This document shows positions 10,618-18,763 of a stretch of DNA of 64,000 bases, piece after piece. A program made the translations under genes and the position numbers. Position 1 is the stretch's first letter, and each line of letters begins with the position of its first letter. The stretch comes from Kamptonema formosum PCC 6407. GTDB lineage: Bacteria; Cyanobacteriota; Cyanobacteriia; Cyanobacteriales; Microcoleaceae. The notes beneath the pieces are model-generated. The model searched no databases and was not told the origin of the DNA. It saw only the letters and a program-made list of their open reading frames with translations. The DNA lies in the NCBI RefSeq assembly GCF_000332155.1, contig NZ_KB235903.1, positions 487,315 through 551,314 of the forward strand, read 5' to 3'.

Positions 10618-11240
10618 TTATCAATGTTTCTCCAGAGATAATGGGTTGTGGGTTTACATTTTTCCCAGTATTTACTGAAACGAGGTTTAGGAAGTAAATC
10701 TTAAAAACTGCTCTATTTTTTATAGTGATTTTGTTAGCAGCCGCAGTGTTTTGGTAAGTATTACTACTTAAGGACTTCCCGCTCCCGCAATCGTAATTAT
10801 AGCTATTTATGACGCTTATGAGCCTTGATATTGTTTCCAGAATTTGTAAAGTTTTATAGTAATTAGCAAACTAATTAGCAGTCTTATCTATATACATTGT
10901 CTGTTTACAGCTATCTGTAGGTTGTTCTTATTTTTACTTTACAAATTATCTTTAAGAGAGTGCAATCCAGGAAACTTGATATAATGTATAATTATAATAT
11001 AGGCTCAAAAGTAAGCGCATCCGAAAGGTTGCAAGGGCGGCCGAATGCTGCTGCGCCTGGTAGAGGACTCAGGCGATCGCGCCACTGGTAGAGTCAGCAG
11101 ACAATCAACTCCTGAAAAGTTATGTAACATTCACAAGAGTAAGTTTGATTTAATGAAGTAAAACTCAAGCTCAGAATTGTAGGAAGACTTGTGAAAATTG
11201 GTATAAGATTAATAGTGAATTGGGGATTATAGGTGAACTA
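10618..11240. other. Intergenic region, about 620 bases, no gene seen
   Basis: AT-rich near 10980-11000, then a GC-rich segment 11030-11105 with a HIP1 site and two CTGGTAGAG words that flank it. It must contain the promoter of the divergent kinase gene and that of the small gene at 11241. I see no convincing RNA gene or open frame. Confidence 0.5.
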
Positions 11241-11528
11241 ATGGCGAGCAATGATTTTAAAGTTCTTCAAATTATAGAGGCTAAAGGTTGGTATGCTTTT
11301 GGCAGTACCAAACATAGCAATCACATTGAGAGATGGGTGAGGCCTGTGGTGTGTTGGGTGTTAATAGAAGATAAAAAAAAGCGTCGTATAGTTACTGCTA
11401 CTACTAATTATCAAATCGATATTGATAATAAAGAGGTGGAGTTTTTCGCCCATGAAAGTGAGATCAGAGATGTAGAAAATCTTCCGAAGTCTGTCTCAGT
11501 ATCGGAGTTTCTAAAGACGGAGGATTGA
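11241..11528 (+). CDS. Small hypothetical protein
   Basis: A 95-residue frame beginning MASNDFKVLQIIEAKGWYAF. ATG 11241 is preceded by AGGTGA at a good distance, which is why I prefer it to the TTG seven codons upstream. The protein is soluble, with an alternating pattern of charged and aromatic residues (RPVVCWVLIEDKKKRRIVTAT, continuing to YQIDIDNKEVEFFAHE) and an acidic C-terminus. I recognise no family. It stands alone between two minus-strand genes. Codon use looks like that of its neighbours, so it is probably real. Confidence 0.6.
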   Translation: MASNDFKVLQIIEAKGWYAFGSTKHSNHIERWVRPVVCWVLIEDKKKRRIVTATTNYQIDIDNKEVEFFAHESEIRDVENLPKSVSVSEFLKTED

Positions 11529-11965
11529 GGGGTAATGGCTAATTGCTAATTGCTAAGGGTAAGGTGGGCGCTCGCCGAAACCATATTAGCTACTCGTGAC
11601 AAGATTTTTACGGCGATCGCCCACCCTACAAGTTATATAAGCATTTATTTATGTCGGACTACTTAATGGGTAATTGGTAATTACTAATTGCTAATGGGTA
11701 ATATAGCGAGTGAATTTTGACTTCTGGGTTCTTTTGACTGACTCCCGTGACTCCCATTTCCTTTAAGTACCCTACAAATAGAAAGGGCGGAAGATGTTAG
11801 CCATAGCTAACACACTTCCGACCGCTCTGAATTAACAGGGTATGCATATCTGTCTTTTATTATTACAGGCAGGCTTTTGATTTCTCAAGTGGGCTATTGC
11901 AATTACCCACTTTTACGGAAAATCATTGCAATTCAAGGTATTCCCAGGAACTCCTATTTCCAATT
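11529..11965. other. Intergenic region with inverted repeats and degenerate heptamers
   Basis: Contains degenerate TAATTGC/TAATTGG heptamers (11535-11560, 11668-11700), an inverted repeat with GGTGGGCGCTCGCC (from 11564) facing GGCGATCGCCCACCC (to about 11628), and a small hairpin GTTAGC-CATA-GCTAAC near 11795-11810. No gene is supported. It may hold the end of the P450 transcript. Confidence 0.5.
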
Positions 11966-13342
11966 TCAAACAACACTAGCAAAGGGTTGAGGGACTTCTG
12001 GGCGCATTCTTCGCCCTGCGATCGCCATCTTCACGCCGCCAGCGGGCCCTAAAGTTACGCCCCGACGCTTCGCACGCACGGGATGTTTATCGGCTAAGGC
12101 TAAGTTGTAATCGCGCAGGATTACGGCTAATACTAATTTCATCTCTAGTTGGGCTAATGCTAGCCCAATGCAGCGACGGGTTCCGCCGCCGAAGGGTAAA
12201 TATTCGTAAGGGGAGAATTGCCTTTCTAAAAATCGTTCTGGTCTAAATTCCAGGGGATTTGGGTATAAATCCTCGCGGCGGTGTGTGAGGTAAATTGAGC
12301 CAACTACGGTTGTGCCAGGTTCAAGTTGATAACCCATTAATGAAACGGGTTCGCGCACTACTCGCGGAAATGTAAGCATTCCGACGGGATAAATCCGTAG
12401 GGTTTCATTGCAGACGGCGGTGAGGTAAGGTAGTCGGAAAATCGCCATTGGGTCGGGATTTTCGCCTAAACTGTCGATTTCTTGTAGTAATTTTTCGCGT
12501 ACTGCTGGTATTTGGTGTATCCAGTAAAATGCCCAGGCTAAGGCGGTGGCGGTGGTTTCGTGTCCGGCGAAGAGTAGGGTTAGTAGTTCGTCTCGCAATT
12601 CTTCACGGGTCATGGGTTGCCCGTTTTCGTCGATCGCGCCCATCATTAAGCTGAGGATGTCGGTGCGATCGCACTCTGGTTGGGCTCTGCGTTCTTCTAT
12701 TTCAGCAAATAGGAGTTCGTCAATTTGCCGTTGTCGCTGCATCATCCGCCCCCAGGGACTCCAAGGGCCTAAATCTTGCTGCATCCAGTCGAAAAATAGG
12801 ATGCTAGAACTCAGGGGTGAACCTGTCATGTCTAGCATTTCGCCGAGAATTGGTCGGAGTTTTTGGAAGCGGGGCCCTCGATCTAGGCCAAAGACGGTGT
12901 GGAGGATGACGCGCATGGTAATTTCTTGCATGACGCTGCGGGTGGAGAAGGGTGTGCCGATCGCTTGGTTACTGATAACTTCGCTGGCGATCGCGCAAAT
13001 TTTCTCGCTGTAATTCCGCATCCGATCTCCGTGAAAGGGTGGCATTAATAATTGCCGCTGGCGTTTGTGGCGATCGCCTGAAAGCAGAATCATCGAATTC
13101 TCCCCTAGCATGGGTTTTAAAATCCCGTTCGCCCTTCCAGGGGCCTCAAAAGCTGTGCTTGTGAGCATTTCCTGCATCCCTTGGGGGTTGCTAATCATTA
13201 CGAAGGGATCTAGTTTTCCCCATCTAGTTGTAAAAATGTCGCCGTATTCTTTTGCATATCGATCCATATATGCCAATGGATCGCCGATCCATTGAATTAA
13301 CTGCACGTAGGAGAAAGTTTTGGGGCCGTTAGGTAGTGTCAT
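11966..13342 (-). CDS. Cytochrome P450 (CYP110-like)
   Basis: 458 residues with the P450 landmarks in order: I-helix AGHETTATALAW (about 255), K-helix ETLRIYP (ExxR, about 313), the PERF motif (FRPERFLERQF) and the haem-binding loop FGGGTRRCIGLALAQLE (Cys near residue 397). It starts MTLPNGPKTFSYVQLIQWIGDPLAYMDRYA without a membrane anchor, as is usual for cyanobacterial CYP110 enzymes, which act on fatty acids, alkanes or terpenoids. The substrate cannot be told from the sequence. No redox partner or terpene synthase gene is nearby. The gene ends about 260 bases from the divergent TPP-enzyme gene. Confidence 0.9.
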   Translation of the reverse strand: MTLPNGPKTFSYVQLIQWIGDPLAYMDRYAKEYGDIFTTRWGKLDPFVMISNPQGMQEMLTSTAFEAPGRANGILKPMLGENSMILLSGDRHKRQRQLLMPPFHGDRMRNYSEKICAIASEVISNQAIGTPFSTRSVMQEITMRVILHTVFGLDRGPRFQKLRPILGEMLDMTGSPLSSSILFFDWMQQDLGPWSPWGRMMQRQRQIDELLFAEIEERRAQPECDRTDILSLMMGAIDENGQPMTREELRDELLTLLFAGHETTATALAWAFYWIHQIPAVREKLLQEIDSLGENPDPMAIFRLPYLTAVCNETLRIYPVGMLTFPRVVREPVSLMGYQLEPGTTVVGSIYLTHRREDLYPNPLEFRPERFLERQFSPYEYLPFGGGTRRCIGLALAQLEMKLVLAVILRDYNLALADKHPVRAKRRGVTLGPAGGVKMAIAGRRMRPEVPQPFASVV

Positions 13343-13361
13343 TTTGGTTACAGTTTTGTAA

Positions 13362-13444
13362 TTGTTAGTTGTTAGTTGTTAGTTGTTAGTTGTTAGTTGT
13401 TAGTTGGTAATTGATGAGTGGTAATTGGTAATTGGTAATTGGTA
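13362..13444. repeat. Heptamer arrays GTTAGTT then GGTAATT
   Basis: About six copies of GTTAGTT run directly into copies of GGTAATT in the gap upstream of the P450 gene. The abrupt switch from one unit to another within one array is notable. Confidence 0.9.
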
Positions 13445-13481
13445 CCTTCCCCATCTTCCCTTCTTCCCCTCTCTACCTCTT

Positions 13482-13514
13482 TCCCTAGTCCCTAGCCCCT
13501 AGCCCCTAGCCCCT
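13482..13514. repeat. Heptamer tandem repeat, CCCCTAG type
   Basis: Four to five copies of CCCTAGT/CCCCTAG, the same family as at 7429-7469, in the P450/TPP-enzyme intergenic region and preceded by a pyrimidine-rich CTTCCC tract. Confidence 0.85.
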
Positions 13515-13598
13515 TCTTTAATGATGATTTTTTTGTAACAATCAAGTTATAGAATTAATTTTAAATTGATTTCATCCCAAATTTTAAGGTATTAAGGA

Positions 13599-15812
13599 AT
13601 GACTGCAACTACTCCGAAGGCAACGTCAACAACTCCCGCTTTTTGCGAAGGTATCCAGTATTTTGGTGAGGCTGTGCCGGGTTTTGAGACTTATGGGAAA
13701 ACTCCTGCGATCGCGGAGGGTGCTGGTGCGATCGCGGATGCTACCGATCCCGCCGCCGTCTTTCAAACTTTACTTGCTGCCGATGCTTTGCGCTACTTGA
13801 CACTGCAAGTCACGGGAAGTAAAGCTTCTGGTCATCCGGGGGGTTTTGCTAGCCAAGCGGAGGCTTATGCAGCTTTAGTCATGCTGGGCCACAAAAACAT
13901 TCTAACGGAAGTAGGGCATCACGCGCCAGGATTTTACAGTGCCATGTTTCTCGATCGCTCTTTGGAGGATATGGGCATTGAAACTGTGCAACAATTGCGC
14001 GATCGCTTTCGCGAACAGCACGGACTATTAGGCCATCTTTCCGGTTATATTCCTGGCATTTTAGCACCTGCTGGCCCCCTCGGTCAAGGGCAACATTTTG
14101 CTATGGCTGCTGCACTTTTACACCGCGATAAACTGTTTCCTTTCACAATGGGAGATGGTGGGATGGGGGAACCTTATCCTATGAGCAGTATGGCACATTT
14201 TCACACTGCTTATCCTAGCGTTACCAACTTTTTACCCGTATTAGTTTGGAACGGTTTTTCTCAGGAACATCATAGCATGGTTTCGACTAAAACTAATGCC
14301 GAAATGATTGCTTATTGGCAAGGAAATGGTTTTGAAGAAGTCATCTTAGTTGATGCTAAGGAGTTTGACGACAAGAATCAAGCGGGAGATTATATTGACA
14401 GCACTGCTTTTTCAATCGCACAACGGCTGGCCTTTACCCAGGCTGTTTTAGAGGCTGTCGATAAAGCTGCAAAATCAGCCTTGGGTGGTAAATTGACTGT
14501 ATTTATCATCAAACAATTGAAAGGCGCAGGCGTTCACGCACGGGGTGCGAAATCGCACAATCTTTATCCCAAAGATACGCTGGAGAGTCAGCATATTATT
14601 GATGCTTTGAAAGGTCGTGCTTTATCTGTAGAAGCTTGGGAATTAGTACGGACAAACTGCGAACGTGCTGGCGGCGGCCCTGCTGCTAAAACTGCTGTTA
14701 CTGAATTTCAATTACCCTTAGCAGATTTAGGAGAATTGCCTTTAGAAGAGTATACCGTTGGCGGTGAAGCCAAGGTTTCCACAACCGCAATGGGGCGCTT
14801 AGTTGGTAAAGTCGGAGAACGCGATCGCACTTTTATTGTTACCAATGCAGATGGCAATGAAGCATCAGGAATTGCCAACATTAACCAAGCCTTGAAGATT
14901 ATTCATCCTACCACAGATGACTTATACAATCAATCACCAAACGGTCAAGTTTACGAACCATTGAGTGAAGATGCTTGTGCAGGTTTAGCCGTTGGCTTAT
15001 CGCTAATGGGAGCGCGTAGTTTGTGGTGTTCTTACGAATCTTTCGCCATTAATGGCTTACCAATTTGGCAAACAGTCACCCAAGCAATGGCAGAATTACG
15101 GCGACCAACTCCGGCTACTATTACCTTATTTACTGCCGGTGCATTAGAACAAGGTCGTAATGGTTGGACGCACCAACGTCCAGAGATTGAAGCTTATTTT
15201 GCCGCCATGATGCGGAATGGCAATGTATTTCCTTTGTTTCCCCCGGATGCTAACAGCATTCAAGTCTGTTATGATTGGGCTTTAACAGCTAAGAATAAGG
15301 GAATTGTGATTACTGCCAGTAAGTCACCCTTGCCAATTCGTACCACCTTTGAACAGACAAAACAAGGTTTAGAAAAAGGTGGCGTTGTACTGCAAGAAAT
15401 TGCCGGGAAGAAGACCGTTGTATTTGCCGCGATCGGCGATATGACACTAATTCCTGTATTTGAAGCAGCAGCAGCTTTAGAAAAAGAAGGTATCGGTTCT
15501 CGGATTATTTCTATAATTAATCCTCGGCGTTTGTACCGTTCTGCTGATGTTGCTTGGGATACTTGTTCGGAACCCGATGGCGGTTTTATCAGCGATGCGG
15601 ACTTTGAGAAAATGTTTGACGGTGATGCGTTAATTGGCGTAATTGGTGGTGCATCGGGGATGTTGGAACCAATTATGTTACGGAGTAATAGCAAGCGTGA
15701 TACTTTCGCCTGGAAACGGGGAGAAACTACCGCAACAGCAGGACAATTGATGGCCTTTAATGGGTTGACTGCTGAGGCGTTGAAAAAACGCGCTATTGAG
15801 TTAGCTGATTAA
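13599..15812 (+). CDS. Phosphoketolase/transketolase-like thiamine-diphosphate enzyme
   Basis: 737 residues. The N-terminal half has TPP-enzyme features: TLQVTGSKASGHPGGF (about residue 70), GPLGQGQHFAMAAALLHRD, the metal/TPP GDG-like motif MGDGGMGEPYPMSS (about 184) and NGFSQEHHS. The C-terminal half has GWTHQRPEIEAYF (about 525) and FPPDANSIQVCYDWAL, resembling phosphoketolase segments. It probably cleaves a sugar phosphate or transfers a two-carbon unit, feeding acetyl phosphate or pentose-phosphate metabolism. It looks like the less-studied cyanobacterial phosphoketolase-like paralogue (compare Synechocystis sll0529) rather than classical xfp or tkt. The precise reaction is uncertain. ATG 13599 follows an A/T-rich leader with a weak AAGGA. 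Confidence 0.7.
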   Translation: MTATTPKATSTTPAFCEGIQYFGEAVPGFETYGKTPAIAEGAGAIADATDPAAVFQTLLAADALRYLTLQVTGSKASGHPGGFASQAEAYAALVMLGHKNILTEVGHHAPGFYSAMFLDRSLEDMGIETVQQLRDRFREQHGLLGHLSGYIPGILAPAGPLGQGQHFAMAAALLHRDKLFPFTMGDGGMGEPYPMSSMAHFHTAYPSVTNFLPVLVWNGFSQEHHSMVSTKTNAEMIAYWQGNGFEEVILVDAKEFDDKNQAGDYIDSTAFSIAQRLAFTQAVLEAVDKAAKSALGGKLTVFIIKQLKGAGVHARGAKSHNLYPKDTLESQHIIDALKGRALSVEAWELVRTNCERAGGGPAAKTAVTEFQLPLADLGELPLEEYTVGGEAKVSTTAMGRLVGKVGERDRTFIVTNADGNEASGIANINQALKIIHPTTDDLYNQSPNGQVYEPLSEDACAGLAVGLSLMGARSLWCSYESFAINGLPIWQTVTQAMAELRRPTPATITLFTAGALEQGRNGWTHQRPEIEAYFAAMMRNGNVFPLFPPDANSIQVCYDWALTAKNKGIVITASKSPLPIRTTFEQTKQGLEKGGVVLQEIAGKKTVVFAAIGDMTLIPVFEAAAALEKEGIGSRIISIINPRRLYRSADVAWDTCSEPDGGFISDADFEKMFDGDALIGVIGGASGMLEPIMLRSNSKRDTFAWKRGETTATAGQLMAFNGLTAEALKKRAIELAD

Positions 15813-15830
15813 GTTATAATGTGAGTAAAT

Positions 15831-15859
15831 ACCCCTGCCTAGTTTTTACTAGGTGGGGT
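15831..15859 (+). terminator. Hairpin after the TPP-enzyme gene
   Basis: ACCCCTGCCTAG pairs with CTAGGTGGGGT across a TTTTTA loop, 18 bases after the stop codon. No T-run follows, so it may be an mRNA-end stabiliser rather than an intrinsic terminator. Confidence 0.5.
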
Positions 15860-15885
15860 TAGCCAGATTCAAATAGGCTATAACT

Positions 15886-16479
15886 ATGACAACACAACTT
15901 TTAGAAGAAATAGGTACGCTTACAGACCAGCGATTGGTTCTCCCCAGTTATTATACTTGGGAACAATTTGAGGCGATCGAACTTTTAATGGCGGATACGC
16001 CGGGATTGCGAATCACTTATTTAGATGGGTTTATAGAGTTTATGACACTTGGAGAACAACATGAAACTATCAAGAGTCTTTTAACTATATTTATAGCACT
16101 TTATTTTTTTGAGCAGGGAATTGAATTTATCCCCGTAGGAAGTGCAACTCGCAGAGATAAAGCAAAAGAGGTCTCATTTGAGCCAGATGAGTCTTATTAT
16201 ATAGGAGGAAAGAAAGAGCATCCCGATTTAACTCTTGAAGTAATAATTACCAGCGGTGATTTAACAAAATTGTTAAAGTACAAGCGATTGAGAATTACTG
16301 AAGTCTGGTTTTGGGAAAATAATCAGCTTTCTGTCTACCGACTTCGAGGTGATGATTATGAGCAAATTTCAAGAAGTGAGTTTTTACCGGAGTTGGATTT
16401 AGATTTGTTGGTGCGTTGTGTTTTAATGCCTTCAAGAATTGAGGCGAGGAATGAGTTTATCAAGGGAATTCGGCATTAG
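15886..16479 (+). CDS. Uma2-family (DUF820) putative endonuclease
   Basis: 197 residues with the cyanobacterial Uma2 pattern: TWEQFEAIELLMADTPGLRITYLDGFIEFM, then HETIKSLLTIFIALYF, a PD-(D/E)XK-like core (FEPDESYYI, HPDLTLEVIITSG) and KYKRLRITEVWFWENNQLSVYRL. The family is very abundant in cyanobacteria with unknown role; the restriction-endonuclease fold suggests nuclease activity. It is a single gene between the TPP enzyme and folK. Confidence 0.85.
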   Translation: MTTQLLEEIGTLTDQRLVLPSYYTWEQFEAIELLMADTPGLRITYLDGFIEFMTLGEQHETIKSLLTIFIALYFFEQGIEFIPVGSATRRDKAKEVSFEPDESYYIGGKKEHPDLTLEVIITSGDLTKLLKYKRLRITEVWFWENNQLSVYRLRGDDYEQISRSEFLPELDLDLLVRCVLMPSRIEARNEFIKGIRH

Positions 16480-16683
16480 TAATGACGTTAAGTGGGAGTA
16501 GGTAAATGAATCTAATAATCCTACAAAATTCTAGCCGAATTGCGGATGAAGATAGATTTTCAACTTCAGCTTTAATTGTCATCACTACTAAAGTTGTAGG
16601 TTTCGCTACAGGTAAGTAAATCCACTTAATTAAATATAAGATCGGGATGGCTAAAAAGCTGACTGTATAAACATTCTTCCTTC

Positions 16684-16742
16684 TCTCTTAGATAACTAAA
16701 ATTTTCTTCCTTCTTCCTTCTTCCTTCTTCCTTCTTCCTTCT
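16684..16742. repeat. Heptamer tandem repeat, CTTCCTT type
   Basis: The unit CTTCCTT repeats about seven times just upstream of folK, ending about 27 bases before its start codon. The reverse-complement unit (AAGGAAG) is found inside the reading frame of the TPR-GT61 gene at 56051-56147. Confidence 0.9.
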
Positions 16743-16768
16743 ACTTAGAACTGTAATTATTAAATAGG

Positions 16769-17257
16769 ATGATATTAATTAAAACAGCCATCGCACTCGG
16801 TAGCAACCTGGGAGACTCCCTCGCTACCATTAAATCAGCCATCAAAACTCTGGATAAAACCCCAGGAATTAGCGTAAAATCGTACTCAAGCTGCTATCAA
16901 ACCGCAGCAGTAGGGCCCCCACAGCCTGATTATATTAACGCCTGTGCAATACTCGAAGTTGAGTTAGAAGCGCAAGAATTACTAGCAACTCTATTGGAAA
17001 TTGAAGCTAAATTTGGTCGTCAACGCCGCGAAAAATGGGGCCCAAGAACCCTAGACCTCGATTTACTATTATACGATAATCTAATACTAGAAACTCCGCC
17101 ACTGGTGCTGCCTCACCCTGGGATGATAGAAAGAGCGTTTGTATTAGTACCTTTGGCAGAAATTGCTCCCGATTGGGTGCATCCAGTAACGGGAAGTACG
17201 ATCGCACAACTGGTAAATAGTGTAGACTGTTCAGAAGTACGAAAATTAATATCGTAG
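16769..17257 (+). CDS. folK: 2-amino-4-hydroxy-6-hydroxymethyldihydropteridine pyrophosphokinase (HPPK)
   Basis: 162 residues with the HPPK landmarks: AIALGSNLGDSLATIKSAIKTL, SSCYQTAAVGPPQPDYINACAILE, and the ATP/Mg motif GRQRREKWGPRTLDLDLLLYD. It transfers pyrophosphate from ATP to the pterin alcohol in folate synthesis. The gene ends in LIS-stop; its last eight shared bases TTAATATC (17246-17253) are the microhomology at which the downstream 448-bp duplication joins. Downstream DUF29-like genes are probably in the same transcript. Confidence 0.94.
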   Translation: MILIKTAIALGSNLGDSLATIKSAIKTLDKTPGISVKSYSSCYQTAAVGPPQPDYINACAILEVELEAQELLATLLEIEAKFGRQRREKWGPRTLDLDLLLYDNLILETPPLVLPHPGMIERAFVLVPLAEIAPDWVHPVTGSTIAQLVNSVDCSEVRKLIS

Positions 17258-18149
17258 ATATTACCCAATACTTGAGGTATTAGTTATGGAAGAATTGCTA
17301 ATGCTCAAAGACTTACTGTTGCAAGGCGATATTCCAGCGGCATTAGTCATAGTCGATGAACTTGAAGAAATGAGCCGAGACGACAAAATTAATAACATTC
17401 GTAGCTATGCCAAGATTCTGCTGCTACACTTAATTAAACAGCAGGCAGAACATCGTACTACGCGCTCTTGGGATATTTCAATTCGCAATAGTGTTCGCGA
17501 AATTCAGGAAAAAAATAAGCGTCGTAAAGCAGGGGGGTATTATTTAATGCCAGAAGAATTGCGCTCTATTTTAGAAGTTGCTTACATAATGGCAATTGAT
17601 GCTGCATCATTGGAAGTAAGAGAAGGACAATATGAGGCGGAAGAATTGGAAGTAATGGTCAACCGAGAAGAAATTATCGATCGAGCCTTGGCTTTAATAT
17701 CGTAGATATTACCCAATACTTGAGGTACTAATTATGGAAGAATTGCTAATGCTCAAAGACCTACTATTGCAAGGCGATATTCCAGCAGCATTAGTCATAG
17801 TCGATGAACTCGAAGAGATGAGCAGAAAAGACATAATTAATAACATTCGTAGCTATGCCAAAATTTTGCTGCTACACTTAATAAAGCAACAAGCTGAAAA
17901 TCGCACGACTCGCTCTTGGGATCGATCGATTCGTAACTGTACTTGGGAAATTCAAGAACTTAATAAGCGACCAAAAGCAGCAGGTTATTACCTGCCAATA
18001 CTAGAATTACGCTCAATTCTAGAAGTGACATACTCAAGAGCAATTGATGATGCGTCAGGAGAAGTAAGAGAAGGACAATATGAGCCGGAAGAATTGGCAG
18101 CGATGGTTAACCGAGAAGAAATTATCGATCGGGCCTTGGCTTTAATATC
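17246..18149 (+). repeat. Exact-length 448-bp tandem duplication carrying the DUF29-like gene
   Basis: The octamer TTAATATC occurs at 17246, 17694 and 18142, exactly 448 bases apart. The sequence between the first two copies (spacer plus gene) matches that between the second two in order and length, including the spacer GATATTACCCAATACTTGAG before each gene. The first octamer is the end of folK, the last lies near the end of the second DUF29-like gene. Confidence 0.95.
17286..17705 (+). CDS. DUF29-like protein, first tandem copy
   Basis: 139 residues: MEELLMLKDLLLQGDIPAALVIVDELEEMSRDDKINNIRSYAKILLLHLIKQQ (in segments), then TTRSWDISIRN and helical LRSILEVAY. The 'D/ELEEMSR...LLLHLIKQQ...RSW..SI' pattern is that of the DUF29 family, common in cyanobacteria and without known function. 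The protein ends in ALIS-stop: the stop codon comes from folK-derived sequence at the duplication junction, three residues shorter than its sister. ATG 17286 follows TGAGGTATTAGTT. Confidence 0.8.
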   Translation: MEELLMLKDLLLQGDIPAALVIVDELEEMSRDDKINNIRSYAKILLLHLIKQQAEHRTTRSWDISIRNSVREIQEKNKRRKAGGYYLMPEELRSILEVAYIMAIDAASLEVREGQYEAEELEVMVNREEIIDRALALIS

Positions 18150-18162
18150 ACCAGAGAGTTAA
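17734..18162 (+). CDS. DUF29-like protein, second tandem copy
   Basis: 142 residues, collinear with the preceding gene without gaps over the shared part, with scattered substitutions (for example the KRPKAAGYYLPILE segment replacing KRRKAGGYYLMPEE). It ends in ALISPES-stop, which is probably the ancestral C-terminus. The identical start region and upstream spacer show it arose by tandem duplication. Divergence between copies implies the event is not very recent. Function unknown. Confidence 0.8.
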   Translation: MEELLMLKDLLLQGDIPAALVIVDELEEMSRKDIINNIRSYAKILLLHLIKQQAENRTTRSWDRSIRNCTWEIQELNKRPKAAGYYLPILELRSILEVTYSRAIDDASGEVREGQYEPEELAAMVNREEIIDRALALISPES

Positions 18163-18190
18163 AATTAAACAATCACCATTAAAAATTTCC

Positions 18191-18739
18191 ATGAAAATTG
18201 TTGAAGAACTACCACAAATTATCAAACAACGGCTATTTTATCAAGGTCGCAAATTTAGCTTTGATGTCAATCGCCTCCGGCTCCCCAATGGTTCCGAAGG
18301 CGAATGGGAATGTATTCGCCACCCAGGAGGCGCTTTAGCAGTACCCGTCACCCCTGAAGGCAAACTTGTCTTATTGCGACAATATCGATTTGCAACTCAA
18401 GGGAGGATTTTAGAATTCCCAGCAGGTACGATTGAACCTAATGAAGATCCCGCAGAAACTATCAAGCGCGAAATAGAAGAAGAAACGGGATATCGCGCTC
18501 ATAAATGGCAAAAATTAGGGCAATTTTTTCTCGCTCCTGGTTATTCAGATGAAATTATTTATGCCTTTTTAGCACAAGATTTAGAACTACTGGAAAAACC
18601 GCCAGAACAGGATGATGATGAGGATATAGAAGTCGTTTTATTCACGCCTCAAGAATTAGAAGCTGCCATTTTAGCAGGTGAACCCGTCGATGCTAAATCA
18701 ATTTCTAGCTTTTTCCTGGCTCGCCCATTTTTGAACTAA
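18191..18739 (+). CDS. Nudix hydrolase, ADP-ribose pyrophosphatase-like
   Basis: 182 residues with a complete Nudix box GTIEPNEDPAETIKREIEEE followed by TGY (about residues 79-101), preceded by GALAVPVTPEGKLVLLRQYR and followed by APGYSDEIIYAFLAQDL, the arrangement seen in ADP-ribose pyrophosphatases (NudF type). It would hydrolyse ADP-ribose to AMP and ribose 5-phosphate. The next gene encodes an ADP-ribosylglycohydrolase-family protein 24 bases downstream, which fits a shared role in recycling ADP-ribose. Confidence 0.87.
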   Translation: MKIVEELPQIIKQRLFYQGRKFSFDVNRLRLPNGSEGEWECIRHPGGALAVPVTPEGKLVLLRQYRFATQGRILEFPAGTIEPNEDPAETIKREIEEETGYRAHKWQKLGQFFLAPGYSDEIIYAFLAQDLELLEKPPEQDDDEDIEVVLFTPQELEAAILAGEPVDAKSISSFFLARPFLN

Positions 18740-18763
18740 AAACCTAGAGGTTTTATTAAATAT

